64,000 nt of DNA, from the NCBI GenBank assembly GCA_916700875.1, contig CAKAKS010000068.1, positions 33,507,127 through 33,571,126 on the forward strand. Direction: 5' to 3'. The notes under the pieces were generated by a model that was not told the origin of the DNA, searched no databases, and saw nothing but the letters and a program-made list of their open reading frames with translations. Made by a program: the position numbers and the translations under genes. Positions 1 to 13,066 of this stretch are shown here, piece by piece; position 1 is the first letter of the stretch; the number at the start of each line of letters is the position of its first letter. Origin of the DNA: Sebastes aleutianus (Eukaryota; Chordata; Actinopteri; Perciformes; Sebastidae).

Positions 1-408
1 GTGCCAAAAGACCCTCGTTAACAGCCAGCTGGAGGGTGTGAGCGACACACGGCAGGCTGGGGAGTTCCGCATACGAGGCGGTGCGCCGCAACCGGCTTTA
101 GGTCGGCTTGGAAAGGCTCAGGGCGAAGGTGGCTCGCGGCCGCAGCTTTACAGCGCTCCCTGTCCGGACCTCGCCGCACCGTGGACAAAGGCCTCGCCCG
201 GGAGGGACGGGTTCCCCTGCTCCCAGTGCGACTGTCGACTGGGGCAGACTGTCGTCAGTGCGCCCCAACCGCGTCATGCCCACATAAAAGGCGCCAGGGG
301 TCTGCGGCAACCCACCCGACCCGTCTTGAAACACGGACCAAGGAGTCTAATGCACGCGCGAGTCAGAGGGTGCAATTAAAACCCCGTGGCGCAATGAAAG
401 TGAGGGCG
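1..408 (+). pseudogene. 28S rRNA fragment (D2 3' half to D3 start), diverged and truncated
   Basis: The stretch at 311-350 reads like the conserved D2-D3 junction of vertebrate 28S rRNA; positions 318-337 are identical to the classic conserved D3 site that starts GACCCGTCTTG. Upstream blocks at about 80-180 (GGTGCGCCGC then a fish-like D2 segment) and 241-266 (GACTGTCGTCAGTGCGCCCC) also follow 28S order on the plus strand. After GTGGCGCAATGAAAGTGAGGG near 408 the match stops where D3 should continue. Several substitutions (GCAATGAAAGTGAGGG for the usual GCAATGAAGGTGAAGG) and a shortened D2 point to a non-functional genomic copy rather than an active rDNA unit. The left edge is cut by the window, so its true length is unknown. 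It could be a rDNA pseudogene or part of a rRNA-derived SINE; no poly-A tail is visible at the right end. Confidence 0.85.
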
Positions 409-1894
409 ACACATTTCTACCCTGAAACCTCCTTTTACAGATCTTGTGTGTGTGTTTTTGTCTAGTTTGATTCATTTTGTTCCACCATCTGCAGGTCTTG
501 GATACATTAACACCTGCTTTTGCTTGTGCAGATAATCCTTATTGGTGGTAATGAGAGTCTTGACTTGTCACGCTGATGTTAGAGCAACAAACAAAACATC
601 CGTATCAAATAAAAATACATCTACTTGAAAAGTGGAAAAGTGTTTGTTTGAGAATTGATTAGTATTTGAGTAGGTTTTTTATTCTTTCTTGTCAGGTAAC
701 AGTTATATTTCATGCTTCCATTAGAAGACAAAAACAAAGAAAATGCACTCTTGAAGATTCCAGTATTGTCCATCTGAAGTTCCTGCTGGACAAAGAGTGT
801 TTTAGAAATATCTCACAGAAACTTTTCACAAAGTCTGAAGCCACTTTTCTATTATTTGTGGAACAGACTGTGCCAAGCCTGTGGTGACTTTCTCAACACA
901 TGCAATTCCATCACTGTTTATCACATTATTCCTTTTAATGATGAATTAAATGCCACTTCAAGAGCGTGTAAAACTTTCCCGCAGCTTTGAAATTTAACAT
1001 TTTCCATCCCGCTTTTCCGAATTCGCCACATCATAATTGACAAAAAAAAAGAAGAAAATCCTTGGGTGGAAACCAAGTGACAGACACACAGAAAGAGAAT
1101 TTCAGAAAGAAAAAAGAGAAATAACTTGAGATGTGGAGAGAGGGGAAAACGGGGAGAATTTGCAGCATCTGAGAGTTGGGCCGGCTAATTAATTTCCCAG
1201 TAGTGCAGCACATTTGCTGGAGGCCATGTAAACACTCTCCTCCCCTCCGTAGCGTGGCTGTTAAAGGGATCAGCTGTCTATTTAGCTACAGATTATCACT
1301 CTGTGGGTTTATCTCCTACCCTGAGAGCAGAGGAGAAGGAAGCCGAGGACAATGGTACAGAGAGGGAAGAAAGGAGATAAGAGGAAGGTAGGAAAGGAGC
1401 GAATGCGAGGAGGGGGAGACGTGAAGGAGAGAATAGAGACTAAAGAAGAGAAGAAAGAGATTAAAAGAGAAGAGTGAGGTAAAGAGGAGGAGATCAGACT
1501 GTGGAAGAGGAGGAGAACTAAAGATCAAATGAGAAGTAGAAAGCAGGGGAGAGTATACTAGTATACTTTATGAAATGTACTTCTCACGTAAAAAGTTTGG
1601 GACTGTGTTGCTTCACAGATAACACCGCCAGCAGCTGAGCACTTCAACTGTAAGAGGATGCACAGAATGTGCTTCAAGTCTTCAAGGTCACCAACAACTT
1701 TGTTCATGAAACACTCCAGGCTTGAATAAAACAGGGCTGCTTTGGCTTTTTATGATGTGGGTTGAAATCAAGTAGTTTTTCTTCAGACACTTGTTTTTTT
1801 ATTAGTGTGCGTGGAGCAGTAAGTTCTGCTTTAAGAGGAGACAGCTAATACTAGAAGGGCATGCACCTGATCAAACGGGGTGGTGAGAGGTACT
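409..1894. other. no gene seen; contains a polypurine tract
   Basis: No coding exon or recognisable transposon. Plus-strand 1322-1530 is an almost pure G/A tract of about 200 bases. A 16-bp perfect palindrome AGTATACTAGTATACT lies at 1552-1567. The block 1160-1290, with GGCTAATTAATTTCCC, looks like conserved non-coding DNA in base composition, but that is only an impression. Confidence 0.5.
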
Positions 1895-2390
1895 GTTAGG
1901 GCTGTCACAGTTAACGCCTCATTTTTAGGTTGTAGCGGGCTCAGTTTTAAAGCTAGAGAGAAGATACTGGTATCATATTAAACTAGAAAACCTAAAGAAT
2001 CCATCGGTACCAACCATGTCATACTAGCTGGTTGCGAAGGAGGTTAAATTTAAATAACGCTCCAAACTTGCGCTACTTTATGATAATCACATGCAGTTTG
2101 GGGCAGGTCATAGTCAAGTCAGCACACTGACACACTGACAGCTGTTGTTGCCTGTTGGGCTGCAGTTTGACATGTTATGATTTGAGCATATTGTTTTATG
2201 CTAAATGCAGTACCTGTGAGGGTTTCTGGATCAATATCTGTCATTGTTTTGTGTTATTAATTGATTTCCAATAATACATATATACATACATTTGCATAAA
2301 GCAGCATATTTGTCCACTCCCATGTTGATAAGAGTATTAGATACTTGACAAATCTCCCTTTAAGATGTAACTAGTAACTGTAACTAGTAA
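1895..2390 (+). mobile_element. non-autonomous hAT-like DNA transposon, 3' end lost
   Basis: It opens with TAGGGCTGTCACAGTTAACG near 1899, a terminus typical of a common fish MITE family. Its far part (2290-2372) reads, on the minus strand, AAAGGGAGATTTGTCAAGTA followed by a block ending in TATGCTGCTTTATG. The same blocks occur on the plus strand at about 32095-32155, next to another copy of the TAGGGCTGTCA terminus. The right terminal inverted repeat is missing after CTCCCTTTAAG. No transposase reading frame is present. The hAT assignment follows from the terminus type and is inferred. Confidence 0.65.
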
Positions 2391-2542
2391 CGTGGCACAA
2401 AGAGGAACTACTGCTGCCATGGTTACCATCGCATCCCCACAGAGAGCTGGTAGATATTCACATCATAGGGCCCCCAATCAACTCACAGAACCTATCAATA
2501 ATTCATCAATTAACTTTCAAGCCACCAGACCCCACAGACTAG

Positions 2543-2544
<2 letters not shown>

Positions 2545-2586
<42 letters not shown>
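2545..2586. repeat. (GT)21 microsatellite
   Basis: Uninterrupted GT dinucleotides. The open frame running across it is a by-product of the repeat. Confidence 0.95.
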
Positions 2587-2587
<1 letters not shown>

Positions 2588-2681
2588 ATCATTTGAGGCT
2601 GGCGGTTGCTAGTGAGTTAGAATGAAAATGTGTTTTCTTCTGTCACCAGTTGTTTTGATGAAGGTGATCGAAGGTCGCGGT

Positions 2682-2684
<3 letters not shown>

Positions 2685-2738
<54 letters not shown>
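2685..2738. repeat. (CT)27 microsatellite
   Basis: Uninterrupted CT dinucleotides 100 bases downstream of the (GT)21 tract. Confidence 0.95.
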
Positions 2739-2740
<2 letters not shown>

Positions 2741-4711
2741 ATAGCTCTCAACCTTTATGTCTCTCACCCTAAAAGCCACATAGGAAGATGAATGAAACGT
2801 TCCCCTAAATCTGTCTTTTCCTCTCTGAAATCTCTTCACCCTCATGTCCACCAGATGTGACTGTTGTGCCGTGGCTCTGTCTTGTCTTTGTTATGTTCGA
2901 GATGGAGATGTCAACTGGAAACGGAGTGTTCTTAAGATTTACAAATTTTGGGTCATTTTTACTTTTTTTCTGCTTCACAGCAAAAGTTCACAAGCAACTG
3001 AGATGCAAATATCATGTTATTGAATATGAAAGGTGTCTACGATAGTGTACGGACTCGGCAACCCCCCTAAAAACCTTCTTAACCTCGGCAATTAGGAATA
3101 TTTTGGTTGTTGACAGTAAAAAATGAAATGCATCAGAAATAATAATTTCTGTAGGTTAAACTGACAATAAATATAAGGATTGCAAAAGTGAATTTCATGC
3201 TTCTTTCCTGCCTCAGACAGAGAGGAGAGAAAGAGGAGGCACAGACAGACTAATAAAAAGATAAAAAAGAGGGAGGGAGAGGTAGCAGATGTGCCTCCCA
3301 GAACAACAGGAAATGAAAGACAACAACAGTGAACAAACAAATAGCAGATAAACAAACAAACAAACTGGTACAAAAACACACGCAGCGGGGGGCCTCTCAT
3401 CCCTGCTGGGACCGCTGGCATCCCTCCGTCTGCACCTCCGCTCCTCGGTTCATCGGTTACACTTCAATCTATCAGCTACACCACCATCTACGTCTCAGCC
3501 CCCAGTATCCATTATCTCCCCTTCGTTATCATCAGTGTGCGGAAGAATTTAACCCCAGAAATCCTCGGCATGATGGGATCACACTCAAAACAACATCACA
3601 TCCTCCTTTACCTCACCTAACCTCACCTCTACAGTTACAGTTTGGGAATTTTTTTCACCTTAGGCAGGTTTGGCAGCAAAGTTAGTCTTTCTTAAATTCT
3701 GAAATGGACATTATAAGAGGTGGTATGAGGAGGTTAAGCCCACTATATGTACAGTAGCAAAGCTGCAGTGTGATATCACCTGCCAAGCATGAAAATATAA
3801 GTGGGCACAAGGTGCCAAAAACTAAGTAATCGTACAAAGACTCGTAAAAACAATCGAATTTCAGGGCAAAGTAGCGTCTAACTTAGAAAGCAAGGAATAT
3901 CTGTCTGAGTTTGTGTCGTTCTCATATCTCGAGAACCGTTCATCAGATCTACATCACGCTTAACGGGTGATGGGGAGGACTGGCGGACTGAGTCTAGCAT
4001 GTCATCTGCCGTCGGCCTTTACAGGGTGCCATGCTACCGTTCCGACGAACCGATCCGAAAATGTCCCATTGGACCGAAAGCCCATCTGTCTGACAGCCGG
4101 TTATCCCAAAAACAAACACACACGCTCTCTGTCCAACAAACAGAAGCACATGGCTATTATGCAGAATTGTTGATTGAACAAAGGGATTAAATTTCTGTGT
4201 CAATAAATGCTGAATACCTGGCAACACAAAGTAAGGCACCCTCACAGTGGAGTCTGCCTCACTTTAGTTATGAGAAGTTTCCTCTTTACGTATCCACGCC
4301 TTTCTGTGAGCTGGAGTCATGATGTATGTTGATATTTTTGAAAAGTTTTTAAAAAAATAATCAAGCTGGAACACGAGAAATTCACGAGACACACGAGAAC
4401 ACGTCTCTGTGCAGAAAGTCAAACACATCTTACAGATCATTGATGATGATGAAAGGCACACAGAGAGACAAACAGTCCCATATCTTCATGCATACATAAA
4501 AAAAATAAAAATCCAACCATGCCTGGGGATTTGTGTAGTGGACCTACTGCAACTCAAAGAGCGCTTGAAGTTTTATTTATACACAAACAAACACACAGCA
4601 ACATACAGTCCTGCCACCTGGGAATATCCATTAATCTCTGCACACATGTAGGAACAGTTGGATGCACACAATCTGCCTAGTATGTAAACATCTGTGCACA
4701 CACACACCCAA
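2739..4711. other. no gene seen
   Basis: No exon or confident transposon. 3900-4110 carries phrases such as CTCGAGAACCGTTCATC and CCCATTGGACCGAAAGCCC that resemble dispersed repeats, but I cannot define their ends. Confidence 0.4.
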
Positions 4712-5095
4712 CATATTCTCATACAACGGTGTAATTATTTCTCCTTTTTCATTCATTTTCCTATGAATGTCCAGCAACATGTGGCAATTTCCATTCCTTA
4801 CATACATACAATCTTTTCAAAATAAGCTTATGACTTTACAGGAAACAACTTCCTTAAGATTAAGCAACACAACTACTTAGTTAGGTTTAGGAAAAGATGG
4901 TGGTTTGGTTTAAAATAACTCCGGAAGTGACGTTACTTTAGTACGGACGTTACGTGACAAATAAATCAAAGCTGACTTCTGGTTTCACGCGGGACACGAA
5001 CGCTGGTCTCCTGGGTGAAACTCTGGTATTATTTTGACCCACCCGTCCACCCTGACCTCCTCTCTACCCAGCGTTTGCCGATCTTTACATTTGCT
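4712..5095 (+). repeat. dispersed fish repeat, family C, copy 1
   Basis: This block is homologous in the same order to 28345-28690. Shared anchors are ATTCTCATACAACGG, GAATGTCCAGCAACA, CAGGAAACAACTTCCTTA, TGACTTCTGGTT and CCTGACCTCC/CCCGACCTCC. The internal TTAGGTTTAGGAAAAG motif is shared with the family B elements in this window, so B and C are probably related non-autonomous elements. No coding capacity. Confidence 0.65.
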
Positions 5096-6313
5096 AATTC
5101 ACGATTATGTGAATTATACATGAATTGATGTGACCCCTGAGAAAACCCCACATGAGATTTGGTGGTGGGAATAATTCTGCACATAATAAATACTTCACTT
5201 CCCTTGTTTTCTTTATTCTGAGCAGACCATTAAACAAAGGTTTTACTCTCTGTCACCCGATCATATGTCTTTTGCAATCAAGTATATGGTACACTAGACC
5301 CTCAATGTTAAAACATGTGCAGGGGAGGAAATAAAACGTGTGTTGCGCAAAACTAGAACAGCATGTATACAGTTCAATTCACAAACACACACAAAAGGCT
5401 CTCCACATACATACCTTTCATGTGTCTCTGACGTAACCTGCAGTATCTAAAGCTCCATGTGATGTCCTGACACATCAGTGACGCATTGCAGAGGATCAGG
5501 TCAGAACAGCTGCCGTGTGAGAAAAGAAACTGATTTGCACAAATTACGAATTCTCTTAGTACTAAAAATGTGTTCTTCTCCCTGACACCTCCGAGCTTCA
5601 GAGGTTTGATTAAACAAACAGAAGGACTTGTAGCTGGGTTTTCTCAGCTTCTACGTTCTCTCAGTGTACCTGGAAGTGTGTCAGATAGCACAACCAGCTT
5701 ACAGCGTGCAACACTCTCACACCATTTATATTCATGTAATGCAGGATGCTCTTAGTTATCATCTTGGTTGTTTTATATATGGTGGAACAATGTATCCTTT
5801 TATGTATGTACTTGGCAAAATAAATCTGATTTAATAAGATACGTGAAGTGTCACTACATTCACACAACATTACGAAATGGTGAACAATGTGGACCGTACT
5901 GAACAATAAACGATTTCAGGCAGAGTTTAGGTTTCATTTTCTGCGGACCATGAACACATGCACATCATTTCAGAACAATCTGAACAATTTGTACACACAG
6001 CTTTGTCGTGCAGGATCTGAGAGCACTGCAGTATGAAATATATTAAATGGGATGTTGGCAACGTGCATATACTGTAGCTCCTAAGAAACAAGCATGCAAA
6101 AGCACGACTCACATCTCAAAGATAAATACGGACACAAACTTCGAAACATACCTGGTGTTTTTAACTTGAAAAGGCAAAATGATCCATTTACAATCTCTTA
6201 AAAAGTTGTTAAGCATTTAAGCGCTCAAATTCCTGATTTAAGCTAAAAACCCTGCTAATTATCGAGACAGATTAATCAGGATTTACAGTGTGAAATTCAG
6301 AATTGTGATGGTA

Positions 6314-6316
<3 letters not shown>
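5096..6316. other. no gene seen
   Basis: Short open frames only; none has a recognisable domain. No repeats defined. Confidence 0.4.

Positions 6317-6347
<31 letters not shown>
6317..6347. repeat. (TC)15 microsatellite
   Basis: Uninterrupted TC dinucleotides. Confidence 0.95.
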
Positions 6348-6350
<3 letters not shown>

Positions 6351-7302
6351 GTTCACAGATGCTCACACATCCTCTCAGAGTTGCATGTAAATCTCCTCTG
6401 GAGATTTGTGGTCCTCACTGAGAAACATGATGTGGTTTTTGTGTTTCAGGGCTCCACAGAGATTACATCCTACAGGAAACACTATTTATAATAAACCGCC
6501 CAATCAAAGAATGTGCTGACGTTCTGATATTCAGATCCAGCTCATTATACACGCTTCACTTTATTTACATTTCATCATCATTGTTGTTACTCTCTGTTGC
6601 TCGTCTCTCCCTTCGATGCTTCTTTTCCGCCTTTCCTATTTCTATTTTTCCATTCTTATCTCATTCTTTACCACCACCTCCTGCCTCCAGTTCTCCCCTC
6701 CTGTTCCATCTCACAGAAGCAGACTTTGTAAACTATTAAAACAACAACAAGCAGGTATTGTCTTTTATCACGTTTGTTTCTAGATGTGTGAAGTGAAGCT
6801 CTTATCTCTGCGTGACTGCAGCCTGCAGCAATCTCTGACAGCATGCTAACACAATTCCACTTAAACCATCTGAAATGAGCTTTAAGGCCAGTTAAGCTCA
6901 AGGTTTGCATTAATAAATGACCGTTTTTATCTACGAGGCAAGATTCCTTTGTGTTCTCCCACATCAGCTCAAGGTTGTTTTATGTTTTATAACATTTAAC
7001 GAAAGTCATCCAGGGAGCAGTGGAGGGGATTATTCTCATTGTGTGTATCTGTGGCTGTGGGAACAAATGCTAATCAATCAAGTGTGTTTTTCCTCCTGAG
7101 ATAAAGAAAAAAGAAAATCCACGCTTAACTCTATAACTCTATATTACACATCCGTGGTTTGCAGTGTATATGTGGGTTTTTACATGTAATTCTAGTATTA
7201 CTCAAATTATTCTGATGGCATATGTTTTTATGAATCTAAAACACACTCTATAAGTGGACTTGAAGTCAGGGTCATCAGAGAATATTCATATCAATACACC
7301 AC
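6348..7302. other. no gene seen
   Basis: Unique-looking A/T-rich DNA without defendable features. Confidence 0.4.
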
Positions 7303-7830
7303 CAGTTGACACGAAAAGGTGTATAAATGCCACGATAATGCACGAGACGTTTAGCGTGCAATAACTTTCTTAATTTCTGCGTGTCCTTTGTACGCCATAT
7401 CTCCTGTACTGACTGCAATGTAAACGCATCTGTGTATAAATGCTACGGTACGAGTTAGTGACGTTGTATAAAAAGTGAGAAAGACCACTTATGTTGGGGA
7501 GCTGGATGGGTCCAACAAACACTGGGCTTTTAACCAGGAGGCCCGTGTTTGACACCGTTGTTGACTGGCGTTTTGTTTGTCATGTGACGTTTGTGACGTG
7601 TTTTCCGTAGTTGTTTCTGTACGTGTTTTACTTTGTTTACTTAATTATTTTAAGCTCAACCATGACATTTTCCCTAATCATAACTAAGTGTTTTTTCTTG
7701 CCCAAACCTAACTGCGGATGTTTGCGTGGCGTAGAAATGGCACGCGAAAATGCTACAATGCGTATTTGTGACACGCGGAATGTGTGTGTAATGTCGTGGT
7801 GTTTATATGCCTTCCAGTGAGACCGGGTTG
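7303..7830 (-). mobile_element. non-autonomous TIR element, family B, near full length
   Basis: The right end (…GTGAGACCGGGTTG at 7830) is the reverse complement of the start of the plus-strand copy at 29811 (CAACCCAGTCTCACGGGAAG). The left end carries a diverged inverted copy (CAGTTGACACG, then GGTGTATAAATGCCACGATA), so both terminal inverted repeats are visible and the element is about 528 bp. Internal blocks GTTAC/GACGTTTGTGACGTG and CCTAACTGCGGATGTTTGCG are shared with 9408-9763. No transposase. Superfamily not assigned. Confidence 0.65.
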
Positions 7831-9139
7831 TTTTCAGAATTGAAGCACGAAGAGGAACCTTGTACTCAGAACTCCCAGTGGTCCTTTTCTGTGGCGACCC
7901 ACCAGAATCCTTGTCACTGGAGGACTACGGTGTGGCTAACCCCTGGATGGCAGGAGAAGCAACATGAATGACCACAGAGAAGTACTTGTGAGCAGAGATG
8001 AACCAGCGCCGATGTTGCATGATGCTGGTAGGATCCCCTCTGTCTCCCCTGTGGTGTCCTCTCCCTGAAAGTAAAGTAAAACACTTCATGATATTAGTTC
8101 TCAGCTGCATGTAGGCTACAATTACAATTTTGGGAGGATATTGAAACATACATTGCTTTGCTTCCAGCAGCATTCACTGCATGTTTGAAGCCTAAAGGGC
8201 GCACACTGCCTGAGACTAGAAAAACCCCGAAACCTGAAGGTCCAGACCTGCTCAGTACAAATACTTAATCATGCATTATTACATAAAAAGAAAGTGTAAA
8301 ACACTGAAGTTGAAGAGGGGATTCAAAGATGTCTATGATTCAGGCAGCCTGAGCTCCTTCCACGGTCCAGGAGCAACACAGGAGGAAGACGAAGAGAATC
8401 AGTGTGAAGTGTCTCCAGACAGGAGGAGTTTTGTCGGTGCACAATTGTGATTTATACTTAAATCAAAAGGGAAATTCTGCCATGGGATGATATTTGTTTT
8501 ACGGACTCAGTGAGCAGAACCTGCAGCGTTCTGGTTGGTAAGTTTCCGCTCTAACCTCGACTGAGCGCTGACCTGATTTGTAAATCTAATGAATTGAAAT
8601 TTCAGTCCCCTGGGTACACTGCAGCAAAGCGCAACTGATTTATTGCCATATTTATGGGATATGAAAGCGTATTCTGAACAGCATTCACTCAGCGCCTGCA
8701 TTAAACCGGGTCTGCCACTCAGACGGCAGGGCTTGGAAACGTGGGTGTGAAACTCCTTTCTGAGTCGGGGGATGCTGGCATACATGATAAATACCTTCAA
8801 ACAAGTGGTGTTGCAAAATCATATACTCCACTGTGATGAACAGGGTTTCCACTTCCGCTGCTACTCCATCATATACACTGATCTCAATATTGCATATTTT
8901 AACGAGTTTGCCTGCCTGATTGTAAACATGTAGCTTCTTGTGCTTTTACCCTACACAGTCTGTAAATAGTTATTAGTATTTATAACCACGCTTATTCCTG
9001 ACTGATCAGTACATTTGTAATTAAGAATCATTACTATGTCTAGACTTTTGACTTAAAACTATGCAATTTCACAGCATTTGTGACCATTAGGCTAGTAAAA
9101 CAATGATTTTATAATATAATATCACAATAGGAGGAACCA
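7831..9139. other. no gene seen
   Basis: No exon, RNA gene or repeat that I can support. Confidence 0.4.
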
Positions 9140-9395
9140 GATCAGATGCCCGAACCACCTCAGCTGGCCTCTTTTTGATGCAAAGGAGCAGCATCTCTAA
9201 GGCTGGGCCCAGACAACCTACGAAGGAAGCTCATTTCGTCCGCTTGTATCGGCGAACGCTCGGTCACTACCCAAAGCTCATGACCGTAGGTGAGGGTTGG
9301 AACACAGATAAGACCGGTAAATTACGAGCTTTGCCTTCCGGCTCTGCTTCCTCTTCATCACACTGGTCTGGTACGATGCCGTGTCCATCTCCATT
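9140..9395 (-). mobile_element. LINE fragment, Rex-like non-LTR retrotransposon C-terminal region
   Basis: Reading the minus strand, one frame gives KAKLVIYRS. After a frameshift the next frame gives VPTLTYGHELWVVTE followed by MSFLRRLSGPSLRD. This is the region just after the reverse transcriptase core in common fish LINEs of the Rex type. The GCCCGAACCACCTC at about 9149 also fits the 3' part of such elements. The copy is short, frameshifted and non-functional. The plus-strand frames here are shadows. I am sure it is a non-LTR element; the exact family (Rex1, Rex3 or similar) is not settled from sequence alone. Confidence 0.8.
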
Positions 9396-9407
9396 TTACT
9401 CTCAGGG

Positions 9408-9763
9408 TGGCGGGGTCCAACAAACACAGGTCTTTTAACCAGGAGACTGTTGTTGACGGATGTTTTGTTTTGTAAGTTACGTTAGTGACGATAGTCATCT
9501 GTCTTTTATTGACGTTTGTGACGTGTTTTCTGTAGTTGTGGTTCATTGTTTCCGTATGTGTTTTACTTAGTTTACTTACTTATTGTAGGCCCGACCATGA
9601 CGTTCTCCTGTACCCTAACTAAGTGGTGTTCCTGCCTAAACCTAACTGCGGATGTTTGCGTGGCGTACACATGACACGCGGAAGGAGAAAATGTGTACTC
9701 TAGACATGCGGAATATGCGTGTAATGTCGTACTATTTATACGCCTTCCTGTGAGACTGGGTTG
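9408..9763 (-). mobile_element. TIR element, family B, truncated copy
   Basis: It ends with CTGTGAGACTGGGTTG, the family B terminus. Inside are GTAAGTTACGTTAGTGACGA and TTGACGTTTGTGACGTG, which are reverse complements of 30000-30085. It abuts the Rex-like LINE fragment, which suggests that one element landed in or beside the other. The inner end is approximate. Confidence 0.65.
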
Positions 9764-10320
9764 ATATGATTAGTTCCTATTCTTTTAATCACCTTTTAAA
9801 TCATATGCTCAAAATGAAACATTTAAGACAAATCCAACCATGAATTAAAATGACTGTTGGCAGAATTTGAAAATGTCCAACTCTCGTGTCTCCTTGTGAT
9901 AGCACGGTGGCAGACAGCAATGCATGCAACTAACAACGTGTGAGGTGTCCTCAAATAAGATTACTTAACATAACTAAACCTGTTAGAGACTCTTTGTTTT
10001 TCATTTGTTCTCAGATGACATTAATAGATGATAAAGACCGTTAAGAAGCTGGACAAAACACTACACACTAATCTGAGCAACGGTCACCTCCAAACATGTC
10101 CCTGTGTCCCCAGACTGCTGCTTTGAATGAGTCTGTTTAGTTTCAACGTGCCTCAGTAGATCAGCTTAAAAACAAAGCGACGTCCCAGTTTCAAAATACC
10201 GTGCAGGCTGTAACACACAGGTACGTGCTTGGTGTGTGAGTGTGTGATTGATGGGAAGAGGTGGAAACCCCGGAAGCTTCTGGGCATTAATGTGTGGCAT
10301 ACTGCTACACACACGCCCGC
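9764..10320. other. no gene seen
   Basis: Unique-looking DNA between a family B repeat and a microsatellite cluster. Confidence 0.4.
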
Positions 10321-10333
10321 GCACACACACACA

Positions 10334-10405
<72 letters not shown>

Positions 10406-10423
10406 CACATACACACACACACA
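10321..10423. repeat. interrupted (CA)n microsatellite
   Basis: About 100 bases of CA dinucleotides, broken by AA, GC and AT substitutions near both ends. Confidence 0.95.
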
Positions 10424-10534
10424 GCAGGCAAGCCCTCTCTGTGTTCTTTAGAAAAGTACACTAATATTCAGTGTAAGCTCTACCCTTGCCACAGGCTGGA
10501 CACACAAACACACAAAGATGATAAAAAACACATG

Positions 10535-11257
<723 letters not shown>

Positions 11258-11303
11258 TCTGATCAGGATGCGTCCTGGACGCCTCCCTTTGGATGTATGG
11301 ACT
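11258..11303 (+). mobile_element. short LINE 3'-region fragment
   Basis: TGATCAGGATGCGTCCTGGA followed by CGCCTCCCTTTGGA reads, in one frame, as the (L)IRM-(P/R)PGRLP-type tail found downstream of the YGHELW region in fish LINEs. It is only about 45 bases and lies on the opposite strand to the 9.1-kb fragment, so it is a separate remnant. Confidence 0.55.
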
Positions 11304-11461
11304 AGTCCAGCTGACTCAAATGGCCCCTCCATATTGGCTCTGCCACACACAAAAAGTGTGCATAGTTTCCAGGCGACATCAGCCTCCTCCCCCGTTTCTC
11401 AGGATGCGGTACATGAATCATGGATGGACCGTTAGGACTGCTGCCCTACTGAGGACTACAG

Positions 11462-11678
<217 letters not shown>

Positions 11679-11803
11679 CATACACCCTTTCCACTGCCCT
11701 CCACAGTATAAATTATTCAGTGTGGTATCAGAGAAATGTCTTTCTCAGAGTGTGAGGCTGCATTTACACCTCAGCAAGCAACATGTGATTCTCTGTCTGT
11801 CTG

Positions 11804-11805
<2 letters not shown>

Positions 11806-11840
<35 letters not shown>
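11806..11840. repeat. (TG)17 microsatellite
   Basis: TG on the plus strand, 130 bases from the (AC)106 tract and therefore complementary to it. Confidence 0.95.
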
Positions 11841-11841
<1 letters not shown>

Positions 11842-13066
11842 GATACAGACATGTATAAATGAATGTTTTCTCTCAGGTATGTGCTTATTTGTGTGTTTGT
11901 GTCACCTGTGATCAAAGCGAGGGGACGGGGGGGCACACTCTAAAGAACAATAAAGAGCACAGAATTGAGAGCCCATGTGGATGCTGTCACATAGAAGCTC
12001 TCGAACCCAAATCCAGATGAAGAGGTGAGGAGGCAGCAGGGAGCGCTTCAATGATTTAATGGTGTGATTTACAGCTTGAATCCAAAACAGGCAGGTAACA
12101 GAAGGTAATCCAACACAAGCTAGGAATACGGAAGACTGGAAACCAAACTAAAACACTCTAGGAGCAAGGGCAGGAACGCTAGATACTAGGAATGAAAACA
12201 GGTACAGCTGGAAGATAAAACAAAACTCAAAATGAACCGACAACAGACAAAGGAACCGGGCCGGTACACAGTGAGTGACTGATGGGGAAGTGGGAACAGG
12301 TGAGCAGGAGGTCTGGTGACTGCAGGACTAACAAGGGACAGGTGGAACTAATCAGGGTGTGGCTGACAATCAGAACAGGCGGGAAAAAATACACAAATGC
12401 AGGAAGTGAAGTGACCTGAAACGAGAGGAGAGTTGAGTAACAAAATAAAGCGGGAAACAATAAACATGAAGAACAAATATTTTACATTTAATATCCATAA
12501 ATGCATTGTTTCCTGCTCCTTTCATTTGCTGTAATCCCAGTATCTGCTGTGGTGACAACCCAGTTTACCCACATTAGGGAGATTCATAGGGATTCATCTG
12601 CCTTTGCAGATCTGTACCCGCTCTGTCCCTCTCTCCGTCCCTCTCTCTGTCCCTCTCTTTCTCCCTTTCATCCATCCATCCCCGCCCAGTATCTGTATTC
12701 ATGTATTCCCAGCTGTTGCAGTGCCAGGTCTGCTGGTCTGCTGTCTGTTTGATCTCCTCTGTGGCACCCAGGGTTCCCTGAGCCCCTCCCCCCCCCTTAA
12801 CTGGGGTACAAAACCTCACCCAGACGGCATCAGCATCAGTGCCGGACAACATGTTGGATCTATAATTCAAACGTCTCTACAGAGAGGAATGACGATATAA
12901 ATAATGAGCGTGTACGTGATGGACAGGTGGGAAGCTGCTAAATATACCTTCAGTATCCATGTTTAACAGGTACGCCTGCAACAGCTACCAGATACAATGT
13001 TTAACAGGTACGTCTGCAGTAGCTACCAGCTACTCCCAACCTGCAGTCCCTGAGCAGTGTTTGCTA
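11841..13066. other. no gene; possible repeat at about 11990-12470 and a 38-bp duplication
   Basis: 11990-12470 has the texture of a fish dispersed element (GGAACTAATCAGGGTGTGGC, then CAGGCGGGAAAAAATACAC), but no ends were found. 12959-13033 is a two-copy tandem with period 38 that starts ATGTTTAACAGGTACG in each copy. 12784-12796 is a C run. Confidence 0.35.

Noticed and set aside
1..408. Functional rRNA gene
   Set aside because: Truncated at the right, with substitutions at otherwise conserved positions and a shortened D2; best read as a pseudogene or derived repeat.
9175..9475. Plus-strand proteins of 87 and 61 codons
   Set aside because: Shadow frames of the minus-strand Rex-like fragment.
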